Shown piece after piece: positions 44,092 to 48,725 of a DNA stretch of 48,725 nt (position 1 is its first letter; each line of letters begins with the position of its first letter). The stretch covers positions 1 through 48,725 of the forward strand of contig JAIXHQ010000023.1 in NCBI GenBank assembly GCA_030145715.1. Reading direction: 5' to 3'. Both the position numbers and the translations under genes were made by a program. The stretch is from Sphingopyxis sp. (GTDB lineage: Bacteria; Pseudomonadota; Alphaproteobacteria; Sphingomonadales; Sphingomonadaceae). The notes beneath the pieces are model-generated. The model had not been told where the DNA came from, made no database searches, and worked only from the letters and a program-made list of their open reading frames with translations.

Positions 44092-45008
44092 CACGCCAGC
44101 ACCCATTCGTCGCCCTGCCCCCGCACCGCGCCGCGCGATTGCAGGTCGATCAGATGCGCCAGCACCGAACGGCCGGCGGCGCCGGTCAGGCGCGGGTCCA
44201 GCCCCTTGTACATATGCTTTACCATATCGGGGATGACGCGCGGGCCCTGTTCCAGTTCCCGCAATATCTGCCGCTCGCGCTGCTTGCGGTGGCCCAGCAT
44301 CCCGCGCACCAACTGCCGCGGCTTGGCGACCGCCGGGCCGTGCGCCGGATAATAGACGCGGTCGTCGCGGGCATAAAGTTTGGACAGGCTGGCCATATAG
44401 GCCGCCATGTCGCCGTCGGGCGGGCTGACGACGCTGGTCGACCAGGCCATCACATGATCGCCGGTGAACAGCGCGCCGCTTTCGATCAGCCCGAAACACA
44501 GATGGTTCGACGTATGGCCGGGTGTCGCGACCGCTTCCAGCGTCCATCCGTCGCCCGCGATCCGGTCGCCATCGGCCAGCACCTGATCGGGGGCATAATC
44601 GGAATCGAACGCCGAATCGGCGCGCGGGCCATCGTCGCGAAGCGCCAGCGGGGCACAGCCGACCACGGGTGCGCCCGTCGCCTCGCGCAGCGGCGCGGCA
44701 GCGGGGCTGTGATCGCGGTGGGTGTGGGTGCACAGGATCGCGGCGACGCGCTGTCCCTCCACCGCGCGCAGGATGGCATCGACATGCCCCACGCCGTTGA
44801 CGTCGCCGGGATCGCCGATGCTCATGCCGCTGCCGATCGGGCCGGGATCGATGATCGCGACGTCGCTACCCGCCCCGACGATCCATGTCTGGGTGCCGGT
44901 ATAGGTATAGGGCGAGGGATTGGGCGCCAGGACGCGGCGGACCAGCGGTTCATGCTGTTCGCACTCACCGGCGCGGATGCTGTCGGGCCAGGGCTTGTCT
45001 TCGCTCAT
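44091..45008 (-). CDS. MBL-fold hydrolase (LACTB2-like)
   Basis: A 305-residue metallo-beta-lactamase-fold protein. The di-metal motif THTHRDHS, the later TPGHTSNHLCF, GDHVM and YPAHGP give all expected ligands, and the C-terminal helical domain after about residue 215 (GHRKQRERQIL and a winged-helix-like end) matches the LACTB2/YflN-like group, some members of which are single-strand RNases and others thioesterases. Substrate unknown. The DUF4230 gene overlaps its stop. Confidence 0.85.
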   Translation of the reverse strand: MSEDKPWPDSIRAGECEQHEPLVRRVLAPNPSPYTYTGTQTWIVGAGSDVAIIDPGPIGSGMSIGDPGDVNGVGHVDAILRAVEGQRVAAILCTHTHRDHSPAAAPLREATGAPVVGCAPLALRDDGPRADSAFDSDYAPDQVLADGDRIAGDGWTLEAVATPGHTSNHLCFGLIESGALFTGDHVMAWSTSVVSPPDGDMAAYMASLSKLYARDDRVYYPAHGPAVAKPRQLVRGMLGHRKQRERQILRELEQGPRVIPDMVKHMYKGLDPRLTGAAGRSVLAHLIDLQSRGAVRGQGDEWVLA

Positions 45009-45055
45009 GCCGCTTCATGTGGCATCGCGTGGGCCAAAGGAAAAGGGATGGGGTA

Positions 45056-45092
45056 AGGAAAAAAAGGGAGCAACCCGGGTCACTCCCTTTTT
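45056..45092 (-). terminator. Terminator of the blaI-M56 operon
   Basis: AAAAAGGGAG (45061-45070) pairs with CTCCCTTTTT (45083-45092) around a 12-nt loop holding CCCGGG. In minus-strand sense it ends in a run of seven Ts. It can work in both directions and lies about 50 bp past the M56 gene stop. Confidence 0.8.
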
Positions 45093-45139
45093 CCCGTCCC
45101 TTGCCGCCGACCCCACCGGGGAGGGGAGGCCGGCGACAG

Positions 45140-46822
45140 TTACCTCTCTGATTTCTCGGCCTTGGCGATGGCTTCGTCGATGTCGGCGATCACCTTTACC
45201 GCGATCGATTCGGACAGCGCATCGTCGCCGCGCCGCTTGGCGAACGCATCGCGAACCTTGCGAAGCGCGGCCACCCCCGCTGCCTTGCCATCGACGGGGT
45301 CGCTGCATGTGAACAAGGTGACCCGGCTGCGCCGGTTGCGGCTGCTTTCCTCGCGATCGACGATCGGCGCGGTCCTGCCGTCGCCGCAGCGGGCGACGAC
45401 CGCCTTGCCCTGCACCGCCATCGCGGCGCGCGGCATCGGGGCAACCGGGGGCGTGGGCGCCACGGGGGCCATCGGCGGCATCGGGGCCAGCGCCAGGCGC
45501 ATCCGTTCGCTGCGCTTGGCCTCCAGCCGGTCGGCGATGGCGTTCGCGCGGCTTCCGGTGATCCCCTGTTCTTTCAGCGCCGCCAGCACATCGCCGCGCG
45601 AAAGGCCGCCCGACGTGCGGATTTCGATCGACCGGGGCCGGGCGTCGGGCGCGGCGGGCGCGGGGCGGGCGGCAATCGCGGCCTCCGCGCCGTCGCGCCG
45701 GACTAAAAGGCGATGGACGTCGCGCGTCTTGCTGGTCTTTGACGCGGATCCATCGTTGGACGTCGACCGGCTGGTCGATATGACGACCGTCACCTCGCTA
45801 TCGACATTGTCGCCGCCATCGACGGGCGCCGACAAAGGCGTCGTCGCATCGAGCGGTTCCGGTTCGCCCGTGCTTGCGTTCGCGATGCTCGCGGGGACAA
45901 GCGTCGCCGTCGTCGCCAGCACCGCCAGCGCCGTGCCGCCGACTATGAACCGCCCGATCATCCCGCGCCGTCTGGAAATATCCTGCCGGGTCAGCATGGT
46001 CAGCCGCTCGCGCAGATTGTCATGGACCGCCATCGGCGCGGCCAGCGTCAGCCGGCGTCCGCCCGCCGCCTTGACGATCGCGTTGGCATAGCGGGCGGTC
46101 CGCTCGCCGCGCGCATCGGCCTCGGCCATCGTCAGCACCCGCGCGTCGCACGCCGCTTCCTGGTCAAAGCGAAAGGCGCGGATCGCGCGCCACGCGAACG
46201 GGTTGAACCATTGCGCGGCCAGCAGGATCAGCGCCGCGCCGTTCGCCCACAGGTCGCCGTGGCGGTGGTGGGCCAGTTCATGGTCGATCGCCAGCGCCCG
46301 TTCGTCGGCGTTATAGCGGGCAAAGAAATCATGCGGGACGGCGACATGGCGCTGCCACAGGCCAAAGGCGACGGGGCCGTCGATCGCGTCCGTCATCACC
46401 AGCCGGATCGCACCGATCGGCTGCAATTCGACCGCCTCTTCCAGCACCGCGCCGCGAAAACGCTGATGCGACACCATCGCGATCAGGATGACGGCGACCA
46501 CGCCCGCCGCCCACAGGACGAACAGAAAGGGCAGCATGTCGGCAAAGGACCATAGCGGCTCCGCGATCGCGGTCGGCGCCCCGACCGGCAGGGTGTCGGG
46601 GACCATCATCACCGCCTCGGGCGTCGTCGCCGCCGCCACCGGATCGGCGACGGGCACGGGCGGCAACACCAGCCGCAGCGCCGGGACGGCCCACAGCGCA
46701 TAGGTCAGCCGGGGGCCGAAATGGCGCGCGAACGGCTTGCGGACGGCCAGCACCAGCATGACCAGCACGGCGGTCGTGACCAGCGTGTCGATCCACACCT
46801 GAAACAGCGTCGCGGCGCTCAC
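45140..46822 (-). CDS. BlaR1-like M56 membrane metallopeptidase
   Basis: A 560-residue protein with four membrane helices (about 8-28, 40-55, 97-117, 289-311). The zinc protease motif HELAHH is at 181-186, with the third ligand in FRFDQEAACDARVL (Glu222). In BlaR1/MecR1 this protease is switched on by an outside sensor and leads to loss of the BlaI repressor. Here the 245-residue periplasmic part after residue 315 has no penicillin-binding motifs; it is Ser/Thr-rich, then has a helical piece (LSRGDVLAALKEQGITG) and a PMPP/APMP repeat. The signal is therefore probably not a beta-lactam. Its start overlaps the BlaI-like gene by 4 bp. Confidence 0.88.
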   Translation of the reverse strand: MSAATLFQVWIDTLVTTAVLVMLVLAVRKPFARHFGPRLTYALWAVPALRLVLPPVPVADPVAAATTPEAVMMVPDTLPVGAPTAIAEPLWSFADMLPFLFVLWAAGVVAVILIAMVSHQRFRGAVLEEAVELQPIGAIRLVMTDAIDGPVAFGLWQRHVAVPHDFFARYNADERALAIDHELAHHRHGDLWANGAALILLAAQWFNPFAWRAIRAFRFDQEAACDARVLTMAEADARGERTARYANAIVKAAGGRRLTLAAPMAVHDNLRERLTMLTRQDISRRRGMIGRFIVGGTALAVLATTATLVPASIANASTGEPEPLDATTPLSAPVDGGDNVDSEVTVVISTSRSTSNDGSASKTSKTRDVHRLLVRRDGAEAAIAARPAPAAPDARPRSIEIRTSGGLSRGDVLAALKEQGITGSRANAIADRLEAKRSERMRLALAPMPPMAPVAPTPPVAPMPRAAMAVQGKAVVARCGDGRTAPIVDREESSRNRRSRVTLFTCSDPVDGKAAGVAALRKVRDAFAKRRGDDALSESIAVKVIADIDEAIAKAEKSER

Positions 46823-47187
46823 GACTTCAGCCTTTTCAACAGCGCCTCGATCTCGGCAATGTCGGCATCGCTCAGCGCCTCGCGATCGGCCAGATGGGCG
46901 ATCAGCGGGCTGACCCGCCCGCCGAACAGGCGATCGACAAAGCGTTGCGATTCGGCCCCGACCGCGTCGGCGCGTTCGACCGCGGGGCTATACAGATACC
47001 GCCGGCCGTCGGCCTTTGCCGTCACCGCGCCCTTTTGCACCAGCCGCGCCAGCAGGGTCTTGACCGTCGCCTGGGTCCAGCCGTTGATCTTGCCGATGCG
47101 CGATGTCAGGTCGGCCGCCGTCTGGGGCGATTTGTCCCACAGCGCCGACAGCACCTGCATTTCCGACTCGCTTGCTCGGTGCGGCAT
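46819..47187 (-). CDS. BlaI/MecI-family transcriptional repressor
   Basis: A 122-residue winged-helix repressor. SESEMQVLSALW, the recognition-helix region GWTQATVKTLLARLVQKG and YLYSPAV wing match the BlaI/CopY family; the C-terminal helices dimerise and contain the region where the partner protease would cut. AAGGGG lies 5 nt before the ATG. First gene of the pair; the peptidase gene overlaps it (ATGA). A matching palindromic operator lies about 35-50 bp upstream, implying autoregulation. Confidence 0.93.
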   Translation of the reverse strand: MPHRASESEMQVLSALWDKSPQTAADLTSRIGKINGWTQATVKTLLARLVQKGAVTAKADGRRYLYSPAVERADAVGAESQRFVDRLFGGRVSPLIAHLADREALSDADIAEIEALLKRLKS

Positions 47188-47210
47188 ATGACCCCCCTTC
47201 GATGGCGCTG

Positions 47211-47239
47211 TCCCTAAACGCGACTACAAATGTAGTCAA
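47211..47239 (-). promoter_or_regulatory. Promoter of the blaI-M56 operon
   Basis: On the minus strand TTGACT (47234-47239), 17-nt spacer, TAGGGA (47211-47216). The -35 overlaps the BlaI-type operator. Confidence 0.5.
47222..47237. promoter_or_regulatory. BlaI-type operator
   Basis: GACTACAAATGTAGTC is a palindrome with 7-bp arms around AA. BlaI/MecI operators have the TACA-N2-TGTA core, seen here exactly. It sits across the -35 and spacer of the operon promoter, an ideal repressor position. Confidence 0.75.
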
Positions 47240-47546
47240 CAGGCTGAACGCCATATGAATGCAGGAAAAAGCGCCAGTGTCGGAATTTTTGACAAGGCGC
47301 GGCGGCGGTAAGGAATCGATAACCAGCGTCCCCCGCCGAAATCCGCCCCAACGGTAAAATGGCACGGCAATTGTATGATGTTCCATGTTCCCGAGTGTTC
47401 CGCTCAATGGAGCGGTGGGGGGCATCGGTCTGGTCCCTGATGTCCCCTGCCCCCACTCGGGAAAACCCCACTTGCCCCCGATGCGACGGGGGGCGGAGCG
47501 GCCGAAAGGCCCCGCCCCCCGGACGCTAATTCGCTTTCGTCCCCAC
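47240..47546. other. Gene-free stretch upstream of blaI
   Basis: No convincing reading frame. It holds small hairpins (CCGCTC/GAGCGG near 47400) and a G+C-rich hairpin at about 47488-47520 capped by a GAAA loop (GGCC-GAAA-GGCC core, outer GGGGGG with CCCCCC). I see no further signals. Confidence 0.5.
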
Positions 47547-47578
47547 AAAAAAGGGCGGGCCGCATGTGCGGCCCGCCC
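47547..47578 (-). terminator. Terminator of the Gly-rich protein gene
   Basis: A perfect 11-bp stem GGGCGGGCCGC (47553-47563) with GCGGCCCGCCC (47568-47578), loop ATGT, followed on the minus strand by TTTTTT. It lies about 30 bp past the stop. Confidence 0.88.
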
Positions 47579-47610
47579 AATCGACCGGCGGCGCCGGTCG
47601 CCCCATCATG

Positions 47611-48489
47611 TCATTCAGCCGGCTGGCTGGCGGCGGCCCGCTTCAACTGACCCTTGGTCATGCCGGTGACGAGCAGGTCGCCCGAACCGTTGAAGCTGGC
47701 GGCGGGAATGGTCGCGACGCGATTGCCGACCTCGACCTTCACCGCTTCGACGACGCCGGTCCCGGTCTGGCGCACGTCCTGCACATAACCGATCACCTTG
47801 CCGCGCGCGTCGGTGACCGCCATGCCGGGTTCGACCGCGAACATGCCCGCGCCCGAAGCCGCCGCGCTGCCCGCTGCCGCAAGCTGGCCCAGGCTGCCCT
47901 GAAAACCACCGGCGATCGAACCCGCGCCATTCGCCGTTCCCGACAGGCCGGACGTTGCACCGCCCGCCTGATCGCGCACATTGCCGACCGCGCCGCGTGC
48001 CGTGCCCACCGCACCGCGCGCCGTACCGGTGGCGGTCGAAGCCGTGCCGCGCACCGTGCCCACCGCGCCGCGTGCGGTCTGGCCGACATAGTCGGTGCCG
48101 ACGGCCTGTGCCGCGACGCTGCCGCTGCCCGACGCATTGCCCGATCCGGTCAGGTCGCCGCCGACGGCATTGCCCAGCAACGCGCCATTGCCGTTCGCCG
48201 AACCCTTGCCATTGACGTCGGCGTTGCCCTTGCCCTGCACGCGGCCCGAACGGCGGTCCACCTGCGCATCGCCGCGGCCCGATCCCGTCAGGTCGCCCGC
48301 GCTGCCGATCGTGCCGCCGATGGGGTCGATCGGGTTGCCGAGCGTACCGCCCAGCGTTCCGCCCAGGCTGCCGCCCAGATTGCCGCCCAGGCCACCACCG
48401 CCGCCAAGAAGCTGCGCCGATGCCGGCGCCGACAGCGCCATGGCCGATGCGACGATCGCGAGGGCCGGGATGAAATTACGCTTTGCCAT
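47611..48489 (-). CDS. Secreted Gly-rich repeat protein with a PRC-barrel-like tail
   Basis: A 292-residue protein with a clear signal peptide (cleavage near APASAQ, residue 26). Residues about 28-52 are GG-x repeats (GGNLGGSLGG type). A Gly/Asn/Ser region follows, and then near-copies of TARGAVG at about 138, 156 and 163 with related VRGTAS and VRDQAG units. The C-terminal 215-284 (GMAVTDARGKVIGYVQDVR and a later VGNRVATIPAASF) resembles a PRC-barrel beta domain. No function is known; an envelope or adhesive role is only a guess. Start 48489 is chosen for AGGAGAAGG upstream. An S8 protease gene ends about 97 bp upstream. Confidence 0.78.
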   Translation of the reverse strand: MAKRNFIPALAIVASAMALSAPASAQLLGGGGGLGGNLGGSLGGTLGGTLGNPIDPIGGTIGSAGDLTGSGRGDAQVDRRSGRVQGKGNADVNGKGSANGNGALLGNAVGGDLTGSGNASGSGSVAAQAVGTDYVGQTARGAVGTVRGTASTATGTARGAVGTARGAVGNVRDQAGGATSGLSGTANGAGSIAGGFQGSLGQLAAAGSAAASGAGMFAVEPGMAVTDARGKVIGYVQDVRQTGTGVVEAVKVEVGNRVATIPAASFNGSGDLLVTGMTKGQLKRAAASQPAE

Positions 48490-48586
48490 TGTCCTTCTCC
48501 TGCATTCGGGCCCGGAGGGGTTTGGGCCTGTGCAAGGGGAACGACGGCGCCTGTGATTTTCTTCCCAAAAAAATTGCGGAGCTTGG

Positions 48587-48724
48587 TCAGCGCCCGCCAC
48601 AGGCCCCGCAAATCAGGCCGTGGCCATAGATTTTGTCGCGGCCCTTCCGGCCCAGATCGCGCGCCTCCATCACCAGCGCGGCGACGGCGGGGCCGATCCG
48701 ATCGATCGCCGGCGCGGGATAAAG
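48587..48724 (-). CDS. S8 (subtilisin-like) serine peptidase, C-terminal end only
   Basis: The last 45 codons of a gene entering from the right edge. The segment AALVMEARDLGRKGRDKIYG followed by HGLI is the standard C-terminal helix and strand after the catalytic Ser in S8 peptidases (usually ARDLGxxGRDxxYGxGLV). It ends with LICGACGGR. None of the catalytic residues lies in the window. Confidence 0.75.
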   Translation of the reverse strand, partial: LYPAPAIDRIGPAVAALVMEARDLGRKGRDKIYGHGLICGACGGR

Positions 48725-48725
48725 C

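Overview
The window is 48.7 kb of high-GC alphaproteobacterial chromosome. Gene content (class I PHA synthase with a Lys-rich phasin, cytochrome c pair, alphaproteobacterial-type ClpS, hisZ-purA, BlaI/M56 pair), protein style and several intergenic palindromes point to the Sphingomonadaceae, possibly Sphingopyxis. This is inferred from what I recall of that family, not from a search. Almost everything is housekeeping or ordinary accessory metabolism. The only mobile trace is the last 41 codons of an IS5-type transposase at the left edge.

Layout. 1-2.7 kb: transposase end, thioredoxin-reductase-like flavoprotein, ETHE1-like persulfide dioxygenase and a 1-Cys peroxiredoxin (a small thiol/sulfur redox group). 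2.8-5.6 kb: small Tyr/Gly/Arg-rich secreted protein, then a beta-carbonic anhydrase overlapping a SulP transporter (a bicarbonate/CO2 pair). 5.6-7.8 kb: OmpR/EnvZ-type two-component system. 7.9-13.9 kb: GFA protein, purT, polA with an overlapping small secreted protein, and a CDP-alcohol phosphatidyltransferase. 13.9-17.9 kb: prephenate dehydratase, two tandem membrane-tethered cytochromes c, a LOG-family protein and an extensin-like lipoprotein. 18-24.5 kb: serC-serA, hisZ, a DOPA-dioxygenase-like protein, purA and an NADPH:FMN reductase-like protein.

24.5-31 kb: MFS transporter, DUF2721 protein overlapping an AlaC-like aminotransferase, then the polyhydroxyalkanoate module phaC-phasin, and clpS. 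31-36 kb: aminopeptidase N, an NAD(P)-binding epimerase-like protein and a DUF445 membrane protein. 36-41 kb: a two-gene RND efflux system (adaptor plus pump) and a GlsB/YeaQ protein. 41.3-42.4 kb: a 1.1 kb stretch without a convincing gene but with structured DNA. 42.4-48.7 kb: nadA, a DUF4230 protein, an MBL hydrolase, a BlaI/M56-peptidase regulatory pair with a visible operator, a Gly-rich secreted protein, and the C-terminal end of a subtilisin-like (S8) protease at the right edge.

Most interesting signals: (1) an insertion of about 100 residues with two extra membrane segments in the middle of the RND pump; (2) a pair of TTGTGC-N3-GCA sites flanking the phasin promoter, resembling a PhaR-type operator; (3) the 1.1 kb gene-free region, which has an orphan minus-strand terminator, a perfect TGTGA-N6-TCACA palindrome and tandem repeats, suggesting an unannotated RNA; (4) long near-perfect inverted repeats between clpS and pepN and between serC and serA; (5) a BlaI/BlaR1-like pair whose sensor has no penicillin-binding domain. 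I did not find CRISPR arrays, tRNA/rRNA genes, prophage or a recognisable new defence system.
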